64,000 nt of DNA from Streptomyces alboflavus. Its GTDB lineage: Bacteria > Actinomycetota > Actinomycetes > Streptomycetales > Streptomycetaceae. The notes under the pieces were generated by a model that was given only the letters and a program-made list of their open reading frames with translations, did no database searches and was not told the DNA's origin. Location of the stretch: contig NZ_JNXT01000038.1 in NCBI RefSeq assembly GCF_000716675.1, positions 218,022 to 282,021 on the forward strand, read 5' to 3'. Made by a program: the position numbers and the translations under genes. Shown piece after piece: positions 23,119 to 31,822 of the stretch; the stretch's first letter is position 1; every line of letters begins with the position of its first letter.

Positions 23119-24354
23119 ATGCTTGTGCCCTGCGCATTGCCAACGTCGGCTCCGGGCGGCGAGGCGCCCGAAACCCACTTGGCGTCTCCTTTCGGCGACT
23201 TCACCGACCAGGTCTTCCAGCATCTGCGCCGTGCCGATCAGCGCAGATGGGCGGGTGCCTATGTGGCGGGTCTTCTCATCACTCCCGGGAAGAAGTCCGT
23301 GCGCCGCCTCGCCGAAGCCGTCTCCGGGTCCCCCACCGCCGTGCAGTCCCTGCGCCAGTTCGTGAGCCTGAGCCCCTGGGACTGGGACCCGGTCATGGAG
23401 GAACTCACCCGCTGGGCCGAGAGTCACGGCCGCGTCTCCACCTGGGCGATCGGCCGCGCGGTCCTGCCCAAGCGCGGCGACCGGTCCGTGGGCGTGCACC
23501 GCCACTTCGACCCGGACTCCGGCCGCACCCTCAACTGCCAGCTGGGGCTCGGCGCCTTCCTGGGCATCGGCGCCCTGCACGTCCCGGTCGACTGGCGACT
23601 GCTGCTTCCGGCGCCCTGGACCGAGGACGCCCAGCTGCGCCGACGCGCACGCATACCCGACGACGTCTGTCACCGCCCGCTGTGGGCCCAGGCCCTGGAC
23701 CTGGTCGACACCCTGGAGGCCCGCACCGCGCCCACGCCCGCGCCAGTCGTCGCCGACATGAGCGACGACCCCGACGCGGCGCTCTTCCTGCGCGGACTCA
23801 GCCAGCGGGCGCGCGACTTCGTGGTCGCCGTGCCCCAGCACCTGAAGGTCCTGCCCGTCGGTGACCGCACACCCGGCACCCCGGAGCCGGTGAGCGCGCG
23901 GAGCCATGTCTCCTCGGGGAACGCCGACTCCGTCCTCGTCACCGCGCCGGACGGCCACCGGCAGCACACCCGCGTCCGGTCGGTGCTCGTGCGCCTGCCC
24001 GGGGCCAGGCCGGGCGCGACCCCTGAATATCCCTATCGTCTATTCACGGATGTGCTACCGGAAAGTCGTCCGGGCTCCATGTGGCTGACCAGCCTGACAC
24101 ATGAACGCCTCGACAACGTTGCCTCACTCGCCACCCATCGGACCTGGTGCACCACAGCGGTCACGGGCATGGAACGCCACTTCGGACTCCTCGACTTCGA
24201 GGGCCGTTCCTTTCCTGGCTGGTATCACCACATGACGCTCGTTTCCGCCGCGTACACCTATCAGCGACTCACGCACCGACCGGTTCCGCGGCATATGCCT
24301 TGCTGTCCCGCGCCACTCCCCCGAAACCATCGGCAACGACTGCACTTGGTCTGA
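23119..24354 (+). CDS. IS701-like transposase-derived protein, probably catalytically inactive
   Basis: 411 residues. The N-terminal FGDFTDQVFQHLRRADQRRWAGAYVAGLL and SVRRLAEAV blocks, the central PKRGDRSVGVHRHFD, LNCQLGLGAFL, VVADMSDDPDAALFLRGL and FVVAVP blocks, and the C-terminal ERHFGLLDFEGRSFPGWYHHMTLVSAAY match IS701-family transposases. Where active members have an Asp-containing (V/I)DDTG-type motif before the PKRG segment, this protein reads WAIGRAVLPKRG, so the first catalytic Asp appears lost; the usual D-x-x-YG is changed to ADMSDDPD. I see no terminal inverted repeats. It is probably a domesticated or decaying element at the edge of the piperazate locus. The ATG at 23119 has GGGAGGG upstream. 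Confidence 0.72.
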   Translation: MLVPCALPTSAPGGEAPETHLASPFGDFTDQVFQHLRRADQRRWAGAYVAGLLITPGKKSVRRLAEAVSGSPTAVQSLRQFVSLSPWDWDPVMEELTRWAESHGRVSTWAIGRAVLPKRGDRSVGVHRHFDPDSGRTLNCQLGLGAFLGIGALHVPVDWRLLLPAPWTEDAQLRRRARIPDDVCHRPLWAQALDLVDTLEARTAPTPAPVVADMSDDPDAALFLRGLSQRARDFVVAVPQHLKVLPVGDRTPGTPEPVSARSHVSSGNADSVLVTAPDGHRQHTRVRSVLVRLPGARPGATPEYPYRLFTDVLPESRPGSMWLTSLTHERLDNVASLATHRTWCTTAVTGMERHFGLLDFEGRSFPGWYHHMTLVSAAYTYQRLTHRPVPRHMPCCPAPLPRNHRQRLHLV

Positions 24355-24774
24355 CGACCGCACCGGATTGACCTGTATTCAGGATTCGTCCGGCATATTC
24401 CCGGCGGCCGCATGACTGCCGTGTGATTACCACCTGACCGTCGCGTGACCGCTACATGGCGACTACGGCGAACCCGATTCCCCGACCCCATGAGCGAATT
24501 GGCGCAATTGACTACGAGTCATCCCGGACATCGCGCATTCCACGGGACGCGGCACGCCCGGAATTGCGGCGCGACACGGGAAAGGGCGTCCATCCGGCGC
24601 ACCGGGTCGACGCGCCTCGCGCACCCGAGGCCCGGCGTGCGTGCCGTAAGGGTGCGGCCCTGGAGACCGCCGGGGGAGGTCGGTCTCCAGGGCCGCGGGA
24701 TCGGTACCGACATGCGGCAGCACGCCGGCCCGAAGCCTGTGGCCGCGATGCGGCCGGTTCACCCGGCCCGCGGG
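24355..24774. other. Intergenic region between convergent genes
   Basis: 420 bp. I see no gene. The strong hairpin at 24654-24696 is the only structured feature. Confidence 0.5.
24654..24696. terminator. Bidirectional terminator
   Basis: GCGGCCCTGGAGACCG (24654-24669) pairs perfectly with 24681-24696 over 16 bp, with an 11-base loop. Confidence 0.8.
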
Positions 24775-25341
24775 CTAGTTCACCCAGCCCGTGTAGCGCT
24801 GGGAGCTTCCCTGTGCACCGCGCGGCACGCGCCGCTCCGCGCGGCGGCCGCGCTGCTCATCGAACTCCAGCATCGCCGATACCGCTCGAACCAGCCATGC
24901 GTTGACCGACAGCCGCTCGCGTCCCGCGGCCTCCTCGATCCGGGTCTTGAGGTGCTCGGGCGGTCGGAAGTTGATGCGGGAGGTCGCACCTTCCTCCCCG
25001 TTCATCGTCACTGGCGCCAGTGACACCAGTGATGGCGCCACCCTGCTGTGCGGGTGGTCGAAGTCGTGGTCGACCTCGTCCTCGAACGGCTGGTCCGGCG
25101 GGGGCGCCGTCACGACGAACGTCGGGTCGAGACCCCGCAGACGTATCTCGACCGAACCGGGGGCCAGGTCGCGGGTGATCTCGTCCGCGGCGGCCGACAG
25201 CGCGTCAAGAAGCGTCAGACGGACAGCGGAAGCCAGCGGCGCGACGAGACGTTCGGCGAGTTCTCGCGTCTCCTCGTCGCCCGCCTCCACTGCGGCCGAC
25301 AGCTCCTGGCGCAGGTTGTTGACGTACCGCGTAAGTTCCAC
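24775..25341 (-). CDS. HicB-like protein with ribbon-helix-helix domain, copy E (full length)
   Basis: 188 residues from a GTG. Residues 1-80 are the module shared with copies A-D (MELTRYVNNLRQELSAAVEAG, LTLLDALSAAADEITRDLAPG, LRGLDPTFVVT). An acidic linker follows, then a ribbon-helix-helix domain at about 121-160 (TSRINFRPPEHLKTRIEEAA, LSVNAWLVRAVSAMLEF) as in HicB/Arc antitoxins, and a basic tail. RHH proteins bind palindromic operators as dimers, so this is the best candidate regulator of the ATGGCGCCAT promoters, including its own. No HicA toxin gene is adjacent, and no DUF4097 partner follows here. Antitoxin is therefore only a family label. Confidence 0.8.
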   Translation of the reverse strand: MELTRYVNNLRQELSAAVEAGDEETRELAERLVAPLASAVRLTLLDALSAAADEITRDLAPGSVEIRLRGLDPTFVVTAPPPDQPFEDEVDHDFDHPHSRVAPSLVSLAPVTMNGEEGATSRINFRPPEHLKTRIEEAAGRERLSVNAWLVRAVSAMLEFDEQRGRRAERRVPRGAQGSSQRYTGWVN

Positions 25342-25380
25342 GGCGCCATCGTCGCACCACTATGGCGCCATGCGCAAGCT
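25342..25380 (-). promoter_or_regulatory. HicB-family leaderless promoter/operator, copy E
   Basis: GACGAT -10 box, six bases, GTG at 25341. ATGGCGCCAT at 25362-25371 ends 20 bases before the start codon; GCTTGCGC precedes it. Confidence 0.75.
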
Positions 25381-25589
25381 TTCGAGGCATCACTATCGCG
25401 ACTCTTGGCACCGCGTGTCGTCGCCGGGCCCAGGAGGCGGTTTCCGGTCAGACCGCGCCGCCCCCGGCCGACCGTGCCGGAGCGCCAACCCGTGGCGGGA
25501 ATGAGGCGTGTGACTTACGCTCGCCGCCCCAGGCGCACCACACTGGACCTCCACGCCCAAGAGCCGGAGCGCGACGAGGAGTTGGTGAG

Positions 25590-26015
25590 ATGTCCACGCA
25601 GTCCCCCGCGGGATCCGACCGGGCGACCAGGGAAGTGATCGACGCCTATCTGGCCCGGCTCGCGGAGCGGGACCTGGACGGCGCGGTGCGGCTGTTCTCC
25701 GAGTCGGCGGAGTGGGTCGCGCCGGGTTCGCCGGAGGTCCCGTGGTCGGGGAACCGGACCGGGCGCGCGGGGGTCCAGGAGTTCTTCACCACCCTGCACG
25801 CCTATCTGCAGCCCGAGGAGTTCACCGTCACGCACATCGTCGTCGACGGCGAGCAGGGCGTGATCCTCGGCCACCTGCGCGACACCGTCAAGGCCACCGG
25901 CGCCCCGCTGACCACGCCCTTCGCCGCCCATCTCACGGTGGTCGGCGGCCAGGTCACGCGCTACCACCTGTTCGAGGACACCTACGCACTGCACCGCGCC
26001 GCGACCGGCGCCTGA
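25590..26015 (+). CDS. NTF2/SnoaL-like protein (1)
   Basis: 141 residues with the NTF2-like cone fold pattern: helix (TREVIDAYLARLAERDLDGAVRLFSESAEWVAPG), a WSGNRTGRAGVQEFFTTL segment and the closing beta sheet. Ketosteroid-isomerase-like proteins of this type act as isomerases, cyclases or small-ligand binders. The ATG at 25590 has GAGGAG eight bases upstream. It lies 25 bp before a second NTF2-like gene and shares a strand with the SARP gene. Catalytic residues cannot be assigned. Confidence 0.8.
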   Translation: MSTQSPAGSDRATREVIDAYLARLAERDLDGAVRLFSESAEWVAPGSPEVPWSGNRTGRAGVQEFFTTLHAYLQPEEFTVTHIVVDGEQGVILGHLRDTVKATGAPLTTPFAAHLTVVGGQVTRYHLFEDTYALHRAATGA

Positions 26016-26040
26016 CCGACCCGCGAGAGAGGCACGCCAG

Positions 26041-26364
26041 ATGACCCCCCGTGACCGCATGCCGTCCCATCCGGTGGTGAGCGCCTTCGTGGACGCGGTC
26101 AACGCCCAGGACCCCGCGGCGCTGTGGACCGTGCTCGCGACGGACGCCACCGTGATCGACGTGGGAACCGAACGCGACCTCGACGCGTGGGTGGAACGTG
26201 AGCTGTTCTCGTCCCACGCCCGGATGGAGGTGGTGCGGGAGTCGCCCGACGGTCTGTCGGTCACGGCCCGCTTCCACAACGACATCTGGGGCGACATCGA
26301 CACCGCGTGGGAGTTCTCGGTGTCCGAGGGCGTCATCCGGCGGTTCGTCGCCGGACCCGCCTGA
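26041..26364 (+). CDS. NTF2-like protein (2)
   Basis: 107 residues, MTPRDRMPSHPVVSAFVDAVNAQDPAALWTVLATDATVIDVG: a short NTF2-fold protein. It follows the previous NTF2-like gene by 25 bp (GAGAGAGG upstream of the ATG) and precedes the SARP gene by 128 bp, so the three may be cotranscribed. No catalytic assignment is possible. Confidence 0.75.
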   Translation: MTPRDRMPSHPVVSAFVDAVNAQDPAALWTVLATDATVIDVGTERDLDAWVERELFSSHARMEVVRESPDGLSVTARFHNDIWGDIDTAWEFSVSEGVIRRFVAGPA

Positions 26365-26492
26365 GCGTCGGGTCCGGCGGGAGACCGGGCGTGCCGCGGG
26401 GCGGACCACGACCGGTCCGCCCCGCGGGTCCACGGCCGGTCCGCCGGACGGACCGCGCGGCAGAGGGAAGCCGAGGGAAGAGGGGCAATGGC

Positions 26493-29400
26493 GTGAGCCG
26501 CACCCCCGGACCCGAGGTGGAGCAGGCACCGAAGGAGTCGGTGCGGATCCGCCTCCTTGGCCCGGTGAGCGTGGAGGTCCGGGGCCGTCAGGTCGGTCTC
26601 GGGCCGCAGCAGCGCGCACTCCTCGCGGCCCTCGCCCTCGCCCGCGGCCACCCCGTCAGCACCTCCCGGCTCGCCGAACTCCTGTGGGAGGGTGAGGCAC
26701 CGGACGGCGCGGTGAGCGCCCTGCGCACCCACGTCCTGCATCTGCGCCGCATCCTGGAGCCGGGCCGCCGCGCCACCTCCGGGTTCGAGGTCCTGGTCAG
26801 CGCGGGGGCCCGCAGCAACACCAGCTACACCCTCCAGGTGTCCGACGAGCAGGTCGACGCTTTGCGCTTCGTCCACCTCACCGACCGGGCCCGCAAGGCC
26901 GCCGCCGACGGCGACGCGGACGCTGTCGTCGCGCTGCTCGACGAGGCCCTGTCGCTGTGGACCGGCCCCGCCCTGGAGGGCGTCAGCGACCGCAGCTTCG
27001 CGCTCGCCGAGGCCGAACGCCTCCAGGAGCTGCGGCTCGTGGCCCGCGAGGACCGCCTCGACGCGCTGATCGAGCTGGGCCACTACGAGCAGTCGGTGGC
27101 CGAACTGACCACGCTCGTCGCCGAGTTCCCGCTGCGCGAGCGGCTGCGCTGCCAGTTGATGCTGGCGCTGCACCGCTCCGGCAGACAGGCGGAGGCCCTC
27201 GCCTCGTACCGCGACTTCTACCAGCTCCTCGACGCGGAAGTGGGCATCGAGCCCGGCCGCCCCCTCAAGGAACTCCACCAGCGCGTCCTGTCCGGCGACC
27301 CCGCCCCCGGCGCCCCGGCCGCGCCCCCTGTCCGGCCGGTGCCCCGCCAACTCCCGCCCGACGTCGCCAGTTTCACCGGCCGCTCGGACTATCTGCGCCA
27401 GCTCGACACCCTCCTCGCCCGGCACGAGGCGGGCCCGGGGCAGACGCTGGTGATCTCCTCCGTGTCCGGCATGGCGGGCGTCGGCAAGACCACCCTCGCG
27501 CTGCACTGGATGCACCGGGTCGCCGACCGCTTCCCCGACGGACAGCTGTACGCGAACCTGCGCGGCCACGCCCAGGAGGGGCTGACGACGGCCGACGAGG
27601 CGCTCGGGCAGCTCCTGCGGGCGCTGGGCGTCGACACCGGGCATCTGCCGGAGAGCACCGACGAGAAGGCGGCCCTGTACCGCTCGCTGCTCGCGGGCCG
27701 GCGCATGCTGATCCTGCTCGACGACGCGGCCGGGCTCGCGCAGGTGCGCCCGCTCCTTCCCGGCTCGCCGACCTGCTTCGTCGTCGTCACCAGCCGCAAC
27801 GACCTGCGGGGCCTGACCGCCTTCCACGACGCGCACCGGGTCAGCCTCGACGTCTTCGGCGAGGAGGAGGCCCTCGCGCTGCTCGCCCGCGTCATCGGCG
27901 CGGACCGGGTGCGGCACGAGCCGGAGGCCGCCGCCGAGGCCGTCCAGTTGTGCGGGCTGCTGCCGCTGGCCGTCAGGATCGTCGCGGCCCACCTCATCGG
28001 CGACCGGCATCCGCCCATCGAGGAGGTCGTACGGCGGCTGCGCGGCGGCGACCGGCTGCGCGAGCTGACCCTGGACCAGGAGGAGCACACGGGCGTACGC
28101 GGTGTGCTCGCCCTGTCGTACCGGTCGCTGTCCGCCGCCGAGCAGGAGCTCCTGCGGCTGCTCGCGCTCGCCCCGGGACCCGGGATCTCCGCCCCGGCCG
28201 CCGCCGCCCTCGCCGGGACCGACCTGCCCGCCACCGCCCGGCTCCTGGACCAGCTGGTCGCCCGCAGCCTCCTCGAGAGCCACCAGCCGGGCCACTTCCA
28301 TCTGCACGCCCTCGTCGGCCTGTTCGCCCGGGAGCGGGCCCGGGAGCAGGACAGCCCCACCGCCCGCGAGCGCGCCGTCGGCCGCCTGCTCACCTGGTAC
28401 CTGGCCACCGCCGAACAGGCCGCCCACCTGCTGTACGGCACCTTCTACTCCTGGTACGCGGCCGACCCGCCGGAGGCCGACGGCTCCCCCACGGCGCCAC
28501 TGGTCTTCAGGGGCGCCACCGAGGCCCTCGCGTGGCTCGACGACGAGCGGGCCGCGCTGCTCGCCTGCACCCGGCACGCCGTCCGGTACGGGCCGCGCTC
28601 CTTCGCCTGGAAGTCGGCGCTCGCCCTGCACGGGCACCTCATGGAGCACGGGCGCCGCACGGACTGGCTGCGGGCCGCGCACGCCGGGCTCGGGGCCGCC
28701 GAGGCCGCGCAGGACGACCACGCGCGGGCGGTGATGCACTGGAGCATGTGCTACGTGCTGTGGGAGCTGGCCCGGCACGACGAGGCGCTGTGGCACAGCG
28801 CGCACGCCGAGAGCCTGTTCGCGCGGACCGGGCAGCCCGTGGAGACCGCCGGAGCGGTGCTCGGGCTCGCCGCCTCGCACCGCGAACGCGGCGCCCTCGA
28901 CCAGGCCGCCCGCGAGGCCGAGCGGGCTCTTGCCCTGTACGCGGGCAGCGGACAGCCCGCGGGTGAGGCGTGGGCGCTGTGCATGCTCGGCTTCGTCCGC
29001 CTCGACCAGGGCCGGCTCACCGTCGCCCACCGGCACTTCGGCACGGCCCGTGCGCGCGCCGAGGCCTCGCGGGACCAGCACACGGTGATGCTGTCCCTGT
29101 GGGGGCTCGGCGCCGTCGAGCACGCGCTCGGCGCTGCGGACGAGGCGCAGCGACTCCTCACCCGGGCGCTCGCCGCGGACGGCAGGCTCCTGTTCACCTA
29201 CGCGGCGGAGGGCGCGCTCAACGCCCTCGCGGTGGTGTGCAGGGACGCCGGGGATCCGCGGCTCGCGCTCAAGTACGCCGTCGACGCGCTCGGCGTCACC
29301 CACCGCACGCACCGGCGACTCGTGGAGCCGGAGGCCCTCAGCACGATCGGCACGGTGCTGCTGCGTCTCGACGACGCGCCCGGCGCCCTCGACCACCACG

Positions 29401-29765
29401 GCCGCGCCCTGGAGGCGGCGCGCGCGGCGGGCTGCCGACGGGCCGAGGCCGGGGCGCTTGTGGGGCTCGCGGCCGTGCACCGGCACCTGGGCGACCACGG
29501 CGAGGCGCTCGCGTGCATCCGCCGTGCCCTCGCCACGGCCCGGCAGTCCGGGCTGCGCCTCGCCGAGGCCGAGGCGCGGGCCGAGCTGGCCCTGGTGCAT
29601 CTGGCGCTCGGTCAGCCCGCCCGGGCGGCGCGTGCCGTCGAGCGGTCCCTGCGGCTGTACCGGTCCGCCAGCCACCAGCCGGGTCTTGCCCGCGCCCTGG
29701 AGGTGGAGGCCGCCGTGCGGCGCGCGGACCCCGGGCTCAGCTCAGCGCCCGTACCCCCGCCGTGA
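26493..29765 (+). CDS. AfsR-type SARP regulator (BTAD, NB-ARC, TPR)
   Basis: 1090 residues from a GTG at 26493. The winged-helix DNA-binding part and BTAD occupy about 20-275 (RIRLLGPVSVEVRGR, LLAALALARGHPVSTSRLAELLW, LRTHVLHLRRIL, then FPLRERLRCQLMLALHRSGRQAEAL). The NB-ARC ATPase follows, with Walker A GMAGVGKTT at about 326-334 and ILLDDA as Walker B. From about 620 on there are TPR-like helical repeats. Such proteins activate nearby biosynthetic operons from direct repeats. The facing six-gene minus-strand operon and the preceding NTF2-like genes are the obvious targets. Its last 29 bp overlap the azlD stop on the other strand. Confidence 0.93.
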   Translation: MSRTPGPEVEQAPKESVRIRLLGPVSVEVRGRQVGLGPQQRALLAALALARGHPVSTSRLAELLWEGEAPDGAVSALRTHVLHLRRILEPGRRATSGFEVLVSAGARSNTSYTLQVSDEQVDALRFVHLTDRARKAAADGDADAVVALLDEALSLWTGPALEGVSDRSFALAEAERLQELRLVAREDRLDALIELGHYEQSVAELTTLVAEFPLRERLRCQLMLALHRSGRQAEALASYRDFYQLLDAEVGIEPGRPLKELHQRVLSGDPAPGAPAAPPVRPVPRQLPPDVASFTGRSDYLRQLDTLLARHEAGPGQTLVISSVSGMAGVGKTTLALHWMHRVADRFPDGQLYANLRGHAQEGLTTADEALGQLLRALGVDTGHLPESTDEKAALYRSLLAGRRMLILLDDAAGLAQVRPLLPGSPTCFVVVTSRNDLRGLTAFHDAHRVSLDVFGEEEALALLARVIGADRVRHEPEAAAEAVQLCGLLPLAVRIVAAHLIGDRHPPIEEVVRRLRGGDRLRELTLDQEEHTGVRGVLALSYRSLSAAEQELLRLLALAPGPGISAPAAAALAGTDLPATARLLDQLVARSLLESHQPGHFHLHALVGLFARERAREQDSPTARERAVGRLLTWYLATAEQAAHLLYGTFYSWYAADPPEADGSPTAPLVFRGATEALAWLDDERAALLACTRHAVRYGPRSFAWKSALALHGHLMEHGRRTDWLRAAHAGLGAAEAAQDDHARAVMHWSMCYVLWELARHDEALWHSAHAESLFARTGQPVETAGAVLGLAASHRERGALDQAAREAERALALYAGSGQPAGEAWALCMLGFVRLDQGRLTVAHRHFGTARARAEASRDQHTVMLSLWGLGAVEHALGAADEAQRLLTRALAADGRLLFTYAAEGALNALAVVCRDAGDPRLALKYAVDALGVTHRTHRRLVEPEALSTIGTVLLRLDDAPGALDHHGRALEAARAAGCRRAEAGALVGLAAVHRHLGDHGEALACIRRALATARQSGLRLAEAEARAELALVHLALGQPARAARAVERSLRLYRSASHQPGLARALEVEAAVRRADPGLSSAPVPPP

Positions 29766-30054
29766 CGGCGGCGGCCACCAGGATCACCAGCGGTACGGGG
29801 GCCTTGAGCCGCCAGGCCACCAGGGCTCCGGCGAAGCCGGCGAGGCGGGCGTCGAAGGTCATGCCGTGCGCGCCCGCAGCGCCCACGAGCTGGGTGACGA
29901 CGAGGACGGCGAGCAGCGCGGGCGTCAGGTACTCGACGAACCGCGGGAACCAGGCGGGCAGTTCGCGGTCGCCCATGACGAGGGAGCCCGCGCCCTTGAT
30001 GAGGAAGGTGGTCGCCACCAGGGCGCCGACGACGATCCACGGGTCGCTGCTCAT
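29737..30054 (-). CDS. azlD: AzlD-type branched-chain amino acid transporter subunit
   Basis: 105 residues with about three to four TM helices (WIVVGALVATTFLIKG, YLTPALLAVLVVTQLVGAAG, VPLVILVAAAVTAGV). AzlD is the small partner of AzlC in amino-acid exporters (4-azaleucine resistance in Bacillus). It follows azlC by 91 bp and is the last gene of the six-gene operon. The C-terminal coding end overlaps the end of the convergent SARP gene. Confidence 0.9.
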   Translation of the reverse strand: MSSDPWIVVGALVATTFLIKGAGSLVMGDRELPAWFPRFVEYLTPALLAVLVVTQLVGAAGAHGMTFDARLAGFAGALVAWRLKAPVPLVILVAAAVTAGVRALS

Positions 30055-30123
30055 CGCGCCCTCCTGGGCACGCGGCCGGGGCTCGGCCGCTCGGGGCGGA
30101 CAGGGGTGCGGGGCCAGGTCGCC

Positions 30124-30167
30124 GGGACCGCCACGTCCACCCGGCTCATCGGGACCGCCACGTCCAC
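30124..30167 (-). repeat. 17-bp direct repeat spanning the azlC stop
   Basis: GGGACCGCCACGTCCAC occurs at 30124-30140 and 30151-30167 (plus-strand reading). One copy encodes the last residues of AzlC and the other lies just beyond the stop, consistent with a small duplication. Confidence 0.7.
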
Positions 30168-30850
30168 ACGACGGCGATGACGCAGGCCACGGCGATGGCG
30201 GTGTCGGGCACGGCGACGGCGGTGAGGACCGCGGCGCAGGCCGCCGCGGTGGCCGCCGCCGTCCGTTTGGACCCGGTGCCGAGGTGCGGTGCGAGCAGCA
30301 GGAAGAACAGGACGGGCGAGACGGCGTCCAGGCCGTAGGTGAGGATGTCCACGGCCTTGAACGGGCCGATCGCGCCGAGCAGGGTGCCGAGGACCCAGCC
30401 GAGCCACAGCACCACCCCGGAGGACAGCAGCCGCACCCGGTCGAAGCGGCCGTCGGCGTCGCTGGCGATGGCCCAGGACTCCTCGATGACGAGCTGGGAC
30501 TCGACCGCGCGGCGGACCCGGCCGCCGCGCAGGGCGGGCAGGATGGCGAAGCCCATCACCAGATAGCGCAGGTTCAGCAGGGTCCCGGCGACGGCCGCCG
30601 CGGCCCAGCCGCCGCCGTTGACGATCACCGACACGGCGGCGAACTGCGACGAGCCGACGAACACCAGGCCCGACATGGAGGTCGCGGCGAGCGCGCCGAA
30701 GCCCGCGCCCTTGGCGAGGACGCCGAAGGAGATCCCGAAGGCGAAGATCGCGACGGTGAACGGCACGGCGGCCCTGGCCCCCGTGGCCCAGGCCGCGCGC
30801 CGCCCGCCCGCCGGAACCGGCCGGGCGGGCCCGGACCCGTGGTCCGTCAT
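30146..30850 (-). CDS. azlC: AzlC-type branched-chain amino acid exporter subunit
   Basis: 234 residues with five to seven TM helices. The motif FVGSSQFAAVSVIVNGG and NLRYLVMGFAI are typical of AzlC. With AzlD it forms an amino-acid efflux system. Within this operon the likely cargo is the pathway product, an analogue of branched-chain or aromatic amino acids (inference). The start at 30850 is chosen because the longer in-frame GTG at 30880 falls inside a tandem repeat that overlaps the upstream gene. Confidence 0.9.
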   Translation of the reverse strand: MTDHGSGPARPVPAGGRRAAWATGARAAVPFTVAIFAFGISFGVLAKGAGFGALAATSMSGLVFVGSSQFAAVSVIVNGGGWAAAAVAGTLLNLRYLVMGFAILPALRGGRVRRAVESQLVIEESWAIASDADGRFDRVRLLSSGVVLWLGWVLGTLLGAIGPFKAVDILTYGLDAVSPVLFFLLLAPHLGTGSKRTAAATAAACAAVLTAVAVPDTAIAVACVIAVVWTWRSR

Positions 30851-30902
30851 CCGCGCCCACCCTCCGTCATCCGCGCCCACTCTCCGTCATCCACGCTCGC
30901 TC
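30843..30902 (-). repeat. Three 20-bp tandem repeats over the azlC start
   Basis: Units of TCCGTCATCCGCGCCCACCC type occupy 30843-30862 and 30863-30882, with a more diverged third unit at 30883-30902. On the minus strand each unit contains an ATG; the ATG at 30870 opens a seven-codon frame whose TGA overlaps the azlC ATG. The third unit carries the end of the aminotransferase gene. Confidence 0.8.
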
Positions 30903-31822
30903 ACCGCGCGGGCGGGGCGGCCGGGCGGCGCCGGGCACCCCTCCTCGCCCCGCACGATCCGTCCGTACGCCGCCGCGAGGGCCGCCCCGACCGGGCCGAG
31001 GGGGAACCGCAGGGAGTCGACGGCGGTGACGGGCTGGACCTCGTACGCCGTGCCGGTGAGGAACACCTCGCCGGCGCGAGCGAGTTCGGCGGGGGCCAGG
31101 TGGCGTTCGACGACCGGGAGTCCCCGGTCGCGGGCGATGTCGATGACGGTGCGGCGGGTGATGCCGTCGAGGACGCACTCCGGGGGCGGGGTGTGCAGCT
31201 CCCCCGCGATCACCAGGAACAGGTTGGCGCCGGTGGCCTCGGCGAGGCGGCCGCGGTGGTCGAGGAGCAGCGCGTCGTCGTGGCCCGCCGCCTCGGCCTC
31301 CTGTCCGGCGAGGGCGCCGATGGCGTAGAGGGCGGCGGTCTTGGCGCTGACGGGCGCGGTGTCGGGGGCGGGGCGGCGCCAGCGCGAGGTGTGCAGGCGG
31401 ATGCCGCGGGGGCCTTCGGTGAAGATCCGCGGCCAGGGCCAGGCGGCGATGGCGACGTGCACGCGGTTGTCCGGCGCGACCAGGCGCAGGGTGTCGCTGC
31501 CGCGCCAGGCGACGGGGCGTACATAGCCGTCGGTGAGGCCCGCGACGGCGACGGCCTCGGCCGTGGCGGCGGCGAGGTCCGGGACGGACCAGGGCAGTTC
31601 GAAGCCCATGGTGCGGGCCGACGCGGCGAGCCGGGCGGTGTGCTCGTGGAGCTTGAAGACGCGGCCGCCGTAGACCCGTTCGCCCTCGAAGACGCTGCCG
31701 CCGTAGTGCAGTCCGTGGCTGAGGACGTGCAGCCGGGCCTCGCGCCAGGGCACGAACGCGCCGTCGCACCAGATGACGCCGTCCCGGTCGTCGAGGGACG
31801 GCGCGGGGGCGGCGCGGGTCAT
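30887..31822 (-). CDS. Class IV PLP-dependent aminotransferase (BCAT/D-amino acid transaminase family)
   Basis: 311 residues. FVPWREARLHVLSHGLHYGGSVFEGERVYGG is the family N-terminal block; K161 (VSAKTAALYA) is the Schiff-base lysine and E195 (EATGANLF) contacts the pyridine N. Members include branched-chain aminotransferase, D-amino acid transaminase and aminodeoxychorismate lyase; sequence alone does not decide. In this operon a final transamination of a prephenate-derived 2-oxo acid is likely. The ATG at 31822 overlaps the TGA of the preceding gene (ATGA), so translation is coupled. Confidence 0.88.
   Translation of the reverse strand: MTRAAPAPSLDDRDGVIWCDGAFVPWREARLHVLSHGLHYGGSVFEGERVYGGRVFKLHEHTARLAASARTMGFELPWSVPDLAAATAEAVAVAGLTDGYVRPVAWRGSDTLRLVAPDNRVHVAIAAWPWPRIFTEGPRGIRLHTSRWRRPAPDTAPVSAKTAALYAIGALAGQEAEAAGHDDALLLDHRGRLAEATGANLFLVIAGELHTPPPECVLDGITRRTVIDIARDRGLPVVERHLAPAELARAGEVFLTGTAYEVQPVTAVDSLRFPLGPVGAALAAAYGRIVRGEEGCPAPPGRPARAVSERG

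Noticed and set aside
24775..25341. HicAB toxin-antitoxin module
   Set aside because: The RHH protein has HicB-like features, but no small HicA (dsRBD-like) gene lies next to it or to the other four copies.
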